From: Oscillospiraceae bacterium
GTDB lineage: Bacteria; Bacillota; Clostridia; Oscillospirales; Acutalibacteraceae
Length of the DNA stretch: 46,703 nt
Assembly: GCA_015065935.1 (NCBI GenBank)
Contig: SVPI01000016.1
Span: 1-46,703 of the forward strand
Direction of reading: 5' to 3'
Shown one piece after another: positions 1 to 7,313 of this stretch. The number at the start of each line of letters is the position of its first letter. Positions within the stretch are counted from its first letter, which is position 1. The notes beneath the pieces were generated by a model. The model was not told the origin of the DNA and made no database searches. It saw only the letters and a program-made list of their open reading frames with translations. The translations under genes were made by a program, and so were the position numbers.

Positions 1-120
1 CCCACAAAAAGACCTTCGGGCAGAAAATCCGAAAGTCAAAAATATTCTGAAATGTGATAAAACCCTTATTTTAAGCTATTTTCCTTAAAAATAGGGTGAC
101 ATCTATTACGGTAGCACGCT

Positions 121-203
121 CCAAAAACCAAAGCATCACGAAAGTGGTGCTTTGGTTTTTTATTATGGAAAAGAAATAACCTGCGACCGACGGGTTCCCG
201 GGG
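121..203. repeat. 83-bp interspersed repeat, copy 1 (terminator-like hairpin plus GC-rich tail)
   Basis: This block recurs at 1893-1975 with a single visible difference (A versus T near the middle). It opens with a hairpin whose arms are CCAAAGCATCAC and GTGGTGCTTTGG around a GAAA tetraloop; one G-U pair makes the stem complete. A run of T follows, so it can act as a rho-independent terminator. The hairpin is followed by a GC-rich stretch ending near CGGGTTCCCGGGG. The flanks of the two copies differ. Similar antisense reading frames in both copies come from the shared repeat and are probably not genes. Confidence 0.8.
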
Positions 204-430
204 TGAGGTTGCGAGCGCACCCGGTGGGTGATACAGCGAGCAAAACGAAGCGCCGCGGTCAAAGGTCATAGGCGTTTAGAGCCGTAATGAACTTTGGGCA
301 CCGCAAGAGGGCAAGCAAACTAAGTTTGCGCGATAATTTGTTCAAGTCCGCCTCCCGTAACCAAAGAGACTTTGCTTTTCGGGTGGTGCGGTTAGGGATA
401 AATTGGTTTTTCAGATAAATTTGCGCTTTC
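204..430. other. Intergenic stretch with no recognisable gene
   Basis: This stretch is more GC-rich than the gene that follows. It contains short self-complementary strings but no long reading frame with a plausible ribosome binding site. A GTTCAAGTCC...ACCA string around 340-362 resembles a tRNA 3' end, but no matching 5' acceptor strand or anticodon arm could be found. It may be the tail of the interspersed element that starts at 121. Bases 1-90 could be the end of a gene cut by the window edge; two forward frames stay open there and the correct one cannot be chosen. Confidence 0.35.
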
Positions 431-439
431 CCTTGTTTA

Positions 440-469
440 TTGACATATTTTGTAATAATATGGTATAAT
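440..469 (+). promoter_or_regulatory. Sigma-A type promoter for the 501 gene
   Basis: TTGACA at 440-445 and TATAAT at 464-469 are both perfect consensus hexamers, separated by 18 bp. A GAGGAG ribosome binding site and the start codon at 501 lie just downstream. Confidence 0.8.
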
Positions 470-500
470 TAACAAAATTGTTATTTGAGGAGTTTTAAAA

Positions 501-1499
501 ATGAAAAAACCATTTTCTATTATTATTGTAATTGGAATTATCATTCTAGGTTTGACTACATATTTCTCAATAAATTATTTTTCCAAACCTAAATTGACTA
601 TAATATATGGGTTAACCAATGAAAAAATTGATAATTTTAATAAGAGATACGATACGGGGACAGTATTTGATGATACTACAACCTATATTTCAAAAACTTT
701 AAAGCAGCAAGTAACCGATATAGATTTGAATGATGATATTAGCGACAACTATTATATCCAAAAATATTACTATGACAAAGATTTTAAGGAGGAGGTAGAG
801 TTTCCTCTACTTTTGAATAAAAGCACCACTTTATACGCCCCAATATATCCTTATATTGATGCGGCTTCTTTGACATTTGCAAAAGATACAGATTATCAAA
901 CAATAGTTAATTTTTTCATTAAGTGGGGAGATTGTTCGAAGGATAAAAATGGTAATATAGAAAGTTATACCATTTGGGAAACAGCAACAACTGAAAATCA
1001 GTCCGAAGACGGATATGTGATTGATAAAAAAATAGAGAAAAAATATATTGAGTTTTTCCCAAAAACCCAGAATAGTGATGCCTATTTTAAAATAGGTAAA
1101 AAAATTAACGATAGCGGGAAATGGGAAACTCGCGGTTTTACTTATGAAAGGGATAGCTATTGCCGTATTGGTCTTTTAAAAACAATGGATAATGCGTATT
1201 TTAGATCTAATATTTCTTCTTGGAAAAGTGGTCCAACTTATGAAACATATTATGACTCTAAATATACAGAATCTTATTCGCTATTTTGCACCTATAAAGT
1301 CAAAAAATATGCGAGCGACAAATACATAGAAAAAAACGCTATTTTGGAGCGAGAAGGTTATGTATATGGGGAAGATAAAGAACTTATGAAAAAAGCTAAA
1401 GATTATTATAGAGTTATGTATGCTGGTTTACAAGATGCATTTACTTTTGCCAATAGTGTTTTCCAAAAAATAGACTCAAATTATAAACTTTGGAAATAA
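501..1499 (+). CDS. Hypothetical membrane-anchored protein
   Basis: The product is 332 residues and its function is not recognised. Residues 1-26 form a short basic start followed by an uninterrupted hydrophobic helix (IIIVIGIIILG), an uncleaved signal anchor or signal peptide without an obvious cleavage site or lipobox. The remainder is a polar, Tyr- and Lys-rich extracytoplasmic domain with no repeats or catalytic motif that I can name. A GAGGAG ribosome binding site sits 8 bases before the ATG and a consensus promoter lies upstream, so it should be transcribed alone. The gene is clearly more AT-rich than the metabolic genes further right and lies next to repeats and gene scraps, which fits accessory, possibly acquired DNA. 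Confidence is high that it is a gene and low on its role. Confidence 0.75.
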   Translation: MKKPFSIIIVIGIIILGLTTYFSINYFSKPKLTIIYGLTNEKIDNFNKRYDTGTVFDDTTTYISKTLKQQVTDIDLNDDISDNYYIQKYYYDKDFKEEVEFPLLLNKSTTLYAPIYPYIDAASLTFAKDTDYQTIVNFFIKWGDCSKDKNGNIESYTIWETATTENQSEDGYVIDKKIEKKYIEFFPKTQNSDAYFKIGKKINDSGKWETRGFTYERDSYCRIGLLKTMDNAYFRSNISSWKSGPTYETYYDSKYTESYSLFCTYKVKKYASDKYIEKNAILEREGYVYGEDKELMKKAKDYYRVMYAGLQDAFTFANSVFQKIDSNYKLWK

Positions 1500-1516
1500 T
1501 TTTTAGATAATAATAC

Positions 1517-1547
1517 AACCCCTCTTGGATTTCCAAGGGGGGGTGTT
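1517..1547. terminator. Hairpin terminator, probably bidirectional
   Basis: An AACCCCTCTTGG arm pairs with CCAAGGGGGGGTGTT, with a small bulge. It lies 18 bp after the stop of the 501 gene and also follows the minus-strand remnant ending at 1552, so it may terminate both strands. Confidence 0.65.
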
Positions 1548-1551
1548 CTTC

Positions 1552-1641
1552 CTAAAAATACCTCTCAAATATCTCAACTTTATTCCTTGTAAATGACTGG
1601 GCGTATTCGGCGAGCATTGCAAATCCATCTGGCACTTCGTG
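1552..1641 (-). pseudogene. C-terminal remnant of an unknown protein
   Basis: On the minus strand a 28-residue open stretch, containing VPDGFAMLAEYAQSF and ending ERYF, runs into a TAG stop and then a terminator hairpin. A TAA stop lies two codons before it and there is no start codon. The sequence reads like the C-terminal end of a real protein rather than random translation, so I interpret it as a remnant left by deletion. The family is not recognised. Confidence is low. Confidence 0.3.
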
Positions 1642-1681
1642 TTAGAATTAAAGTAAAAAAGCGATAAGGAGGATAAAAAAG

Positions 1682-1765
1682 ATGTTTCGCTTCTTATTGA
1701 AAAATTTAATAGGTTATGCTAAACTGAATTTGATAAGTAGTTATTGCTTTCGCCAAAGTCTTTGA
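1682..1765 (+). CDS. Possible 27-residue small protein with a strong ribosome binding site
   Basis: AAGGAGGAT lies 7 bases upstream of the ATG, a near-perfect Shine-Dalgarno for this organism. The frame encodes 27 residues beginning MFRFLLKNLIGYAKLNL, an amphipathic, basic and hydrophobic peptide. It could be a genuine small membrane peptide or the surviving start of a deleted gene. No family is recognised. The ribosome binding site is the main support. Confidence 0.35.
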   Translation: MFRFLLKNLIGYAKLNLISSYCFRQSL

Positions 1766-1782
1766 ATAAAGAGGTTTGCAGA

Positions 1783-1878
1783 ATGGAAAATAAAGAGTGG
1801 GACAGACGCTTAGAAAACAATGCAAAAACGATTGTCAGCGGAACCTACGAGATTGTACAAATCACAAAAGATATCTAA
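1783..1878 (+). pseudogene. 31-residue ORF, probably a truncated gene start
   Basis: The frame begins MENKEWDRRLENNAKTIV and stops after 31 residues, 15 bp before the second copy of the interspersed repeat. A GAGG sits 9 bases upstream of the ATG. The composition looks protein-like (charged helix, then a beta-type stretch), so this may be the N-terminus of a gene cut off where the repeat arrived. The family is unknown. Confidence 0.3.
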
Positions 1879-1892
1879 ATCGGTGCAACTTG

Positions 1893-1975
1893 CCAAAAAC
1901 CAAAGCATCACGAAAGTGGTGCTTTGGTTTTTTATTATGGAAAAGAATTAACCTGCGACCGACGGGTTCCCGGGG
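1893..1975. repeat. 83-bp interspersed repeat, copy 2
   Basis: This is a near-identical second copy of the element at 121-203, with the same orientation, hairpin and GC-rich tail. Past the shared block it continues into a different sequence with its own inverted repeat (CAAAGC...GCTTTG, 1976-2003). The surrounding 1500-2093 interval has no intact gene apart from the small frames listed separately. Confidence 0.8.
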
Positions 1976-2059
1976 CAAAGCTGCGAGCGTAAGTGAGCGC
2001 TTTGTATTTGTGTAAGTAAAAGCTTCACTTTTCATTGAAAAGAGCAAAAAATTATGCTA

Positions 2060-2068
2060 TGCTATAAT
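2060..2068 (+). promoter_or_regulatory. Extended -10 promoter for the P-loop kinase gene
   Basis: TGCTATAAT forms an extended -10 element (TGn plus TATAAT) 26 bp before the start codon. No good -35 lies at normal spacing; the nearest TTGAAA is 22 bp upstream. This is consistent with an extended -10 promoter. Confidence 0.55.
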
Positions 2069-2093
2069 TAATCCAACAATAAATAATGTAGAG

Positions 2094-2615
2094 ATGATAG
2101 ATATGATTATTTTGATAACAGGTGCATCCCATGTGGGAAAGACAGCATTAGCGCAAAAATTGCTTGAAAAATATAATTATCCATATTTTTCAATTGACCA
2201 TTTGAAAATGGGACTAATTCGCAGTGGTAACATACCCCTTACCACCACAGATGATAAGGAACTTACTGAATATTTATGGCCTATTGTTCGTGAGATGATT
2301 AAAACTGCCATTGAAAACAAGCAGAACTTGATTATTGAAGGCTGTTACGTTCCCTTTGATTGGTCTAAAGATTTTGAAGAGAAATATCTTAACAACATAA
2401 GATATTACTGTCTTATAATGAGTGAGAAATATATTAAAAATCACTTTGCTGACATAAAGAAATATGCAACCGTTATTGAAAACCGTTTGGATGATGAGTG
2501 GTGCACTATGGAGAACGTGTTGGTAGATAATGCAGAAATGCTGGACCTCGCACAGAAGTATAATGTGAACTATATACTCATTGATGATAAATACGAAATT
2601 GGCATTGATTTGTAA
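2094..2615 (+). CDS. P-loop NTPase, small-molecule kinase-like
   Basis: The product is a 173-residue cytoplasmic protein. A Walker A motif, GASHVGKT, occupies residues 10-17 after a short beta strand, typical of the adenylate-kinase-like and zeta-toxin/2-phosphoglycerate-kinase-like P-loop kinases. A later strand, NLIIEGCYVPF, resembles the acceptor or Walker B strand of these kinases. The substrate cannot be told from sequence. The start is uncertain between 2094 and an in-frame ATG three codons later; neither has a strong ribosome binding site. The gene is more AT-rich than its downstream neighbours. A HAD phosphatase follows 36 bp later and may be co-transcribed. Confidence 0.7.
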   Translation: MIDMIILITGASHVGKTALAQKLLEKYNYPYFSIDHLKMGLIRSGNIPLTTTDDKELTEYLWPIVREMIKTAIENKQNLIIEGCYVPFDWSKDFEEKYLNNIRYYCLIMSEKYIKNHFADIKKYATVIENRLDDEWCTMENVLVDNAEMLDLAQKYNVNYILIDDKYEIGIDL

Positions 2616-2651
2616 CGAAAAATGTGATGCTTTGCCAAAAGGAGAAAGAAA

Positions 2652-3473
2652 ATGAAAAAGTTTGAGGGCCTGCTTTTTTGCACCGACCTTGACGGCACCC
2701 TTTATTCAAACGATAAAACGGTATCAAAGGAAAATCTTGCGTCAATAGAATATTTTAAGTCTGAGGGCGGTATTTTTACCTTTATAACAGGGCGTGAGCC
2801 AAAAACCGCAAAGGACATTTGCAAAACAATTTCTCCTAATGCACCCTACGGGTGTTTAAACGGTGGCGGCATTTACGACTATCAGCAAGACAAATACCTT
2901 TGGAAAATAGCATTGTGTGATGAGGTTTCTGAGCTTATTTGTCTTGTAGATGAGCAGATGCCATTAGTGGGGATAATGCTTAACACGGGAAACGAAATTA
3001 TTTTCAGTAAGGATAATGCCGCGATGCAGTGGTTCAGGGCGGTAACAGGTGTGTCTAAAATCACTGGTGATTATAATCAGGTAAAAGAACCTATTTTGAA
3101 GGTTGTTTTTGCCCACGAAAGCGGAGAGGAACTTGATAAGTTGGCAAGGCTTTTAGCGTCTCATCCTTTAGCTGACAAGTTTGACTTTATCCGTTCGGAA
3201 TTCAAACTATTTGAAATTTTGCCCAAAGGCGCAAGTAAGGGAAATCTTCTTTGCAAAATGGCAAAGCTTTTGAACATAGATATGGAAAAGACCATTGCGG
3301 TAGGGGATTATAATAACGATGTTTCAATGATAAAGGCGGCAGGTATTGGCTTTGCGGTTGCAAACGCTGTGCCCGAGGCAAAAGCGGCGGCAGATTACAT
3401 AACCGTTAGCAATAACGGAAGCGCCATTGCCGCAATTATTAACGGTATAGATAAAGGCGTTTACAAGGTTTAA
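2652..3473 (+). CDS. Cof-type HAD-superfamily phosphatase
   Basis: The 273-residue product has the standard HAD order. Motif I is DLDGT, with nucleophile D12 and acid/base D14. Motif II lies in the FITGR segment. A Lys-containing PKGASKG stretch precedes motif IV, GDYNNDVSM, which binds Mg2+. The large cap between motifs II and III marks the IIB (Cof) subclass, whose members dephosphorylate sugar phosphates and cofactor phosphates such as PLP or FMN precursors. The length is normal for the family. AGGAGA lies just upstream of the ATG. It is probably co-transcribed with the membrane protein gene 18 bp downstream. The exact substrate is unknown. Confidence 0.85.
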   Translation: MKKFEGLLFCTDLDGTLYSNDKTVSKENLASIEYFKSEGGIFTFITGREPKTAKDICKTISPNAPYGCLNGGGIYDYQQDKYLWKIALCDEVSELICLVDEQMPLVGIMLNTGNEIIFSKDNAAMQWFRAVTGVSKITGDYNQVKEPILKVVFAHESGEELDKLARLLASHPLADKFDFIRSEFKLFEILPKGASKGNLLCKMAKLLNIDMEKTIAVGDYNNDVSMIKAAGIGFAVANAVPEAKAAADYITVSNNGSAIAAIINGIDKGVYKV

Positions 3474-3491
3474 CGGCGCGGGGGGAGAAAA

Positions 3492-4445
3492 ATGTGGGAG
3501 ATAATTTTAACAATTTTAAAGATAGCGGGGGTTTTAGCCTGCTCTGCTGTTATAGTTGTTCTTTGTAAACTTTGGGGACCGATTTCTGATGCTATCTCGG
3601 CGATTTCGGATTTTGCTGAAAAAGCACAAAACAAAATATTAAAGCCTGTATCCCATTTATATAACAAGGCTAAGGGGTTCATATTAAAGAAAATCCCTTT
3701 CACTTTAAACTGCAAAATGCTTTCTTTTAAAAACCTGCATCCAAATTTGGGAAGCGAAAAATCGGTTAACATTTTTTTAATGGATTTGGGCATTATCGCT
3801 TTAACGGTTATTATTTACCTTCTTAAAAACGAAATAGGGGAATATATTGGCGAATGCATTTTATCCTTACCGCTGGTGTTTTTACTCCAAACCATTAATG
3901 GGGATGTTTCCTTTTCCATTGTGGCACTGCTCAGCGCAGGCTTTTCGGGAATGCTTATTCAAAAGTTTTTCACAGCCTGCCTTGAGGGCTATTCCTGCGG
4001 TCGCTCGGTTATCAGGCGCCTTGTAACCATTGGCTATTACATTGTAACAACAGCCGCCGCCTGCGCCGTTGGTATGCTTTTAAGGGGCGCTTGGGAGTTC
4101 TTGGCAAAAACAGGTGTGTCGCTTTTTGATTTTATGAAGGGTACATTTAGTGGTGCTGATGACTCTTTTTTCAGCATTTTAGGGGCAATTTTTTCGGGAA
4201 TTATTCTGCTTTTGCTTATCTACATAGCTACAATTTTCTTAATTGTTTCCATAAAGGAATATTTTGAAGCACTTTGCTTTGGCTTGTGGTGTGTTATCGG
4301 CCTTATTATGGTGCTTATAATAGGTTGGATTGTTTTCCCAAATGCCTTTTTCGTAAACGGCATAGGAACACCACTTGTCAGTGTGGTGTTTGCCGCGTTT
4401 TTATTTGTTCCCGACTACCTGCGAGTTAGCAGAAAAAACAAATAA
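3492..4445 (+). CDS. Multi-pass membrane protein, function unknown
   Basis: The 317-residue product has a hydrophobic N-terminal helix, a polar 50-residue segment, then about five further hydrophobic stretches, for example FLMDLGIIALTVIIYLL and IFSGIILLLLIYIATIF. This fits an integral membrane protein. No transporter or enzyme signature is visible. A GGGGGAG ribosome binding site precedes the ATG, and the gene starts 18 bp after the HAD phosphatase stop, suggesting one transcript. A separate strong promoter starts the glycosidase gene behind it, so it is not part of that cluster. Confidence 0.7.
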   Translation: MWEIILTILKIAGVLACSAVIVVLCKLWGPISDAISAISDFAEKAQNKILKPVSHLYNKAKGFILKKIPFTLNCKMLSFKNLHPNLGSEKSVNIFLMDLGIIALTVIIYLLKNEIGEYIGECILSLPLVFLLQTINGDVSFSIVALLSAGFSGMLIQKFFTACLEGYSCGRSVIRRLVTIGYYIVTTAAACAVGMLLRGAWEFLAKTGVSLFDFMKGTFSGADDSFFSILGAIFSGIILLLLIYIATIFLIVSIKEYFEALCFGLWCVIGLIMVLIIGWIVFPNAFFVNGIGTPLVSVVFAAFLFVPDYLRVSRKNK

Positions 4446-4488
4446 ATTAGTGTTTTAATTGCAAAATTTGCATAGCTTAAGATATTTC

Positions 4489-4517
4489 TTGACTAAAATT
4501 TTTCGTTACAATATAAT
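4489..4517 (+). promoter_or_regulatory. Promoter of the GH38 alpha-mannosidase gene
   Basis: TTGACT (4489-4494) and TATAAT (4512-4517) are separated by 17 bp. The GGAGG at 4541-4545 and the ATG at 4553 follow in order. Confidence 0.75.
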
Positions 4518-4552
4518 ACTTATGATGATATTTGGCTTTAGGAGGCCGTGTT

Positions 4553-7216
4553 ATGAAAAAGTTAGATATTTTTTATTTTTCAGGCACACATTGGGACAGA
4601 GAGTGGTATCAGGATTTTCAGTCCTATAGATACCGCCTTGTTAAACTTGTGGATAATCTGATGTCACTTATTGAAAACGACCCCGATTATAAAACCTTTC
4701 ATTTTGATGGACAAACCGTTGTTTTAGAGGACTACTGTGAAATTTGCCCCGAAAACAAGGAAAAGCTTAAAAAGCTTATAACCGAGGGCAAGATTTTAAT
4801 CGGTCCTTGGTATGTTATGCCCGATGAGTTTTTGGTTTCCGGTGAAAGCCTTATCAGAAACCTTATGAAGGGCCACCAGGTTTGTAAAGAGTGGGGAGTT
4901 AAGCCCTGGAAATATGGTTATATTTGCGATATCTTCGGCCACATTGCCCAAATGCCACAAATTTTTAACGGCTTTGACATTAAATATTCCTGCCTTGGCC
5001 GCGGCACCACCGAGGGCACACCCTATTATTTCCGCTGGAAGGCTCCCGATGGCAGCGAAACCATCAACTTCACTCTTCACGAATCTCACGGTTACGGTAT
5101 GTTCACATACAACTATGAGAAGGAAGCGGACAAATCCATCAACAATCCCGCAGTTGTTGCTAACATTAAAGAGTTTATTGACAGTGAAATCGAGCGCGCA
5201 AATGCACCTGTAATTGTTCTTATGGATGCCCTTGACCATCGTGAAGCCGCCACCTATACAACCGATTATATTAAGAAAATTGCCGAGCTTTACCCGGAGG
5301 CCAATGTTCATCACATTGATTTAACCGAGCAGGGCAAGCTTGTTGACAAATATAAGGACACCCTTCCCGTTAAAGAGGGAGAACTTTCTGAAACCACCAA
5401 AGTTTCCCATAGCTATCTGGCTCAGATTGTTAACACACTTTCAAGCCACTATCCCATTAAGCAGCGTAACGACCGTTGCCAGAATATGCTGGAAAAGGTA
5501 GTTGAGCCCGCGCTGGCTCTTGCCGATTTTGAGGGCATTAAGCTTAATAGAAGCTATGTAAAGCGTGCTTATGATTACCTCATTCAAAACCACCCCCACG
5601 ATTCCATTTGCGGCTGCTCTATTGACCAGGTGCATAAGGATATGATTTATCGCTTTGACCAGGTTGATGAAATCAGCGATGTTATTGTCGGGGATTATCT
5701 TGACCAGAGCTTTGATAAGGGTATTGTTCCCGAAGATAAAATTTACAATAATATTTTAACTCTTCAAAACTACCTGCCTTATGATGTTGATAAAACCGTA
5801 ACGGTTGACCTGCATTTCCGCACCGGTTATGGCGCTTGCTATAACGAGATTGGCTATCAAGAGGCCATAAACGCATTTAGGCTTTACGATGCCGATGGTA
5901 ATGAAATTCCTTATCAGGTTGTTTCGGTTCAGCGCGGCCTCAGAAAACATTTTTATAATGTTGCCGCAGGTATGAACTATGACCTGCACAAGGTTACCTT
6001 CCGCGCAAAAATCCCTGCCCTTTCTAAAGCAGAGTATAAAATTGTTCCAAGCACCGACCACACTCGCTATCTTAAAAAGCTGACATCCGGCGCCAATTAT
6101 ATGGAAAATGATTTAATCCGCGCTGACATCGAGCCTAACGGCTCGGTTAAAATTACCGATAAAAAAACAGGCAAGGTTTATGAAAACCTCGGCTACCTTG
6201 TTGATGATGGCGAGCTTGGCGACGGCTGGTTCCACGTTAACCCGGTAAATGATGTTGTAACCTCAACTGTAGGCGGCGCTTGCACCATTGCAAAGGTTGA
6301 AAACGGCCCTGACCGCTGCGTGTTTAAGGTAACCCGCACTCTAAACGTTCCAAAGGAGCTTGTTGTTGCCCCCGGGGAAAAGAGAAGAAGCGAGGAAACC
6401 GTTGAGCTTAAGTTTGTAAGCTATATTGGCCTTTCAAGCGAAAACCGCTTTGTTGATGTTAAAATGAGCTTTGATAACATTGCTAAGGACCACCGCATTC
6501 GCCTTATGCTGCCCACAGGCGCTACAACCGATAAATATTTTGCGGGTCAGGCATTTTACTGTGTTGAAAGAAAGGTTGGCCCTGACTACGAAAAGCAAGG
6601 CTGGCGCGAAATTCACAACGAATATGCCACCAACGGCATTGTAGGCAAGCGTGATAAAAAGGGCAACGGCGTTGCCTTTGTAAGCCCTGAGGGTATTCAC
6701 GAGTGCTGCTCCTTTGATGATGCCGAGGGAACCGTTGGCGTAACCTTGTTCCGCGGTTTTTACACCACCGTGTTTACCAACGGCGAAACCTGGTGCCAGC
6801 ATAACCATCCTATGGAGTTTACCTATGCACTGGCTCCTGTTAGCAAGGATGTTGAGTATTCTGACCTTCTTAAAATTCAGGAAAACCTTGCTGTAAAGGT
6901 TCCTGTTTGCCTTGCTCCCGCTTCAGGCGAAACCGAGGCAAAGGTTTATAAAAGCGCCATTAAGGTTGGCGGCAAAAATGTTGTAACCTCGGTTGTTAAA
7001 TGCGCCGAAACAGGCACACCGGGCGAAATCATTGTCCGCGTGTTTAACACCTCGGCTAAAAAGACCAAGGCAGAAATAAGCTTTGCAAAGGCCCTTAAAA
7101 AGGCAGAGCTTGTTAATCTTAACGAGGAGTTTATAAGCGATTTAGCGGCAGAGGAAAAGGCGGTTAAATTTGACCTTGCACCCCATAAAATTGCAACCGT
7201 TAAGCTTTATTTCTAA
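4553..7216 (+). CDS. GH38 family alpha-mannosidase
   Basis: This is an 887-residue glycosidase without a signal peptide, so it probably cleaves alpha-mannosides from imported oligosaccharides in the cytoplasm. The N-terminal GTHWDREWYQ motif supplies the Zn2+ ligands H13 and D15. CDIFGHIAQMPQI carries D126, matching the GH38 nucleophile. The HPHDSICGCS block near residues 347-356 contains the conserved metal-site histidine region. A central helical segment and long C-terminal beta domains follow, as in bacterial GH38 enzymes, and the length is normal. I chose the ATG at 4553 because GGAGG sits 7 bases before it; the longer frame from 4532 would begin at a TTG lying ahead of that ribosome binding site. 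A terminator follows at 7221, so the gene may form its own transcript, but its role matches the two enzymes downstream. Confidence 0.9.
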   Translation: MKKLDIFYFSGTHWDREWYQDFQSYRYRLVKLVDNLMSLIENDPDYKTFHFDGQTVVLEDYCEICPENKEKLKKLITEGKILIGPWYVMPDEFLVSGESLIRNLMKGHQVCKEWGVKPWKYGYICDIFGHIAQMPQIFNGFDIKYSCLGRGTTEGTPYYFRWKAPDGSETINFTLHESHGYGMFTYNYEKEADKSINNPAVVANIKEFIDSEIERANAPVIVLMDALDHREAATYTTDYIKKIAELYPEANVHHIDLTEQGKLVDKYKDTLPVKEGELSETTKVSHSYLAQIVNTLSSHYPIKQRNDRCQNMLEKVVEPALALADFEGIKLNRSYVKRAYDYLIQNHPHDSICGCSIDQVHKDMIYRFDQVDEISDVIVGDYLDQSFDKGIVPEDKIYNNILTLQNYLPYDVDKTVTVDLHFRTGYGACYNEIGYQEAINAFRLYDADGNEIPYQVVSVQRGLRKHFYNVAAGMNYDLHKVTFRAKIPALSKAEYKIVPSTDHTRYLKKLTSGANYMENDLIRADIEPNGSVKITDKKTGKVYENLGYLVDDGELGDGWFHVNPVNDVVTSTVGGACTIAKVENGPDRCVFKVTRTLNVPKELVVAPGEKRRSEETVELKFVSYIGLSSENRFVDVKMSFDNIAKDHRIRLMLPTGATTDKYFAGQAFYCVERKVGPDYEKQGWREIHNEYATNGIVGKRDKKGNGVAFVSPEGIHECCSFDDAEGTVGVTLFRGFYTTVFTNGETWCQHNHPMEFTYALAPVSKDVEYSDLLKIQENLAVKVPVCLAPASGETEAKVYKSAIKVGGKNVVTSVVKCAETGTPGEIIVRVFNTSAKKTKAEISFAKALKKAELVNLNEEFISDLAAEEKAVKFDLAPHKIATVKLYF

Positions 7217-7220
7217 AAAC

Positions 7221-7253
7221 AAAAAAAGACCTGCAATTTTGCAGGTCTTTTTT
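7221..7253 (+). terminator. Rho-independent terminator after the GH38 gene
   Basis: AAAGACCTGCAATTTTGCAGGTCTTTTTT is summarised here as a stem of AGACCTGC/GCAGGTCT with a TTTT-type loop and T-run. It starts 5 bp after the stop codon. Confidence 0.85.
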
Positions 7254-7313
7254 CATTTTTAGTATTGCGAAATTTGCAACTTTATGTTAAAACTGAATTA
7301 AGAGGTGACGGCC

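Noticed and set aside
66-269. Antisense frames over the interspersed repeats that encode similar peptides at both copies (66-269 and 1862-2047)
   Set aside because: The similarity comes from the shared 83-bp repeat. The frames lack ribosome binding sites and read through a terminator hairpin.
290-365. tRNA-like 3' end (GTTCAAGTCC followed later by ACCA)
   Set aside because: No complementary acceptor strand, D arm or anticodon arm could be found upstream, so it is not a tRNA.
4796-5314. 172-residue antisense frame within the GH38 gene
   Set aside because: It is a shadow of a gene with strong codon bias, with no ribosome binding site and no recognisable motif.
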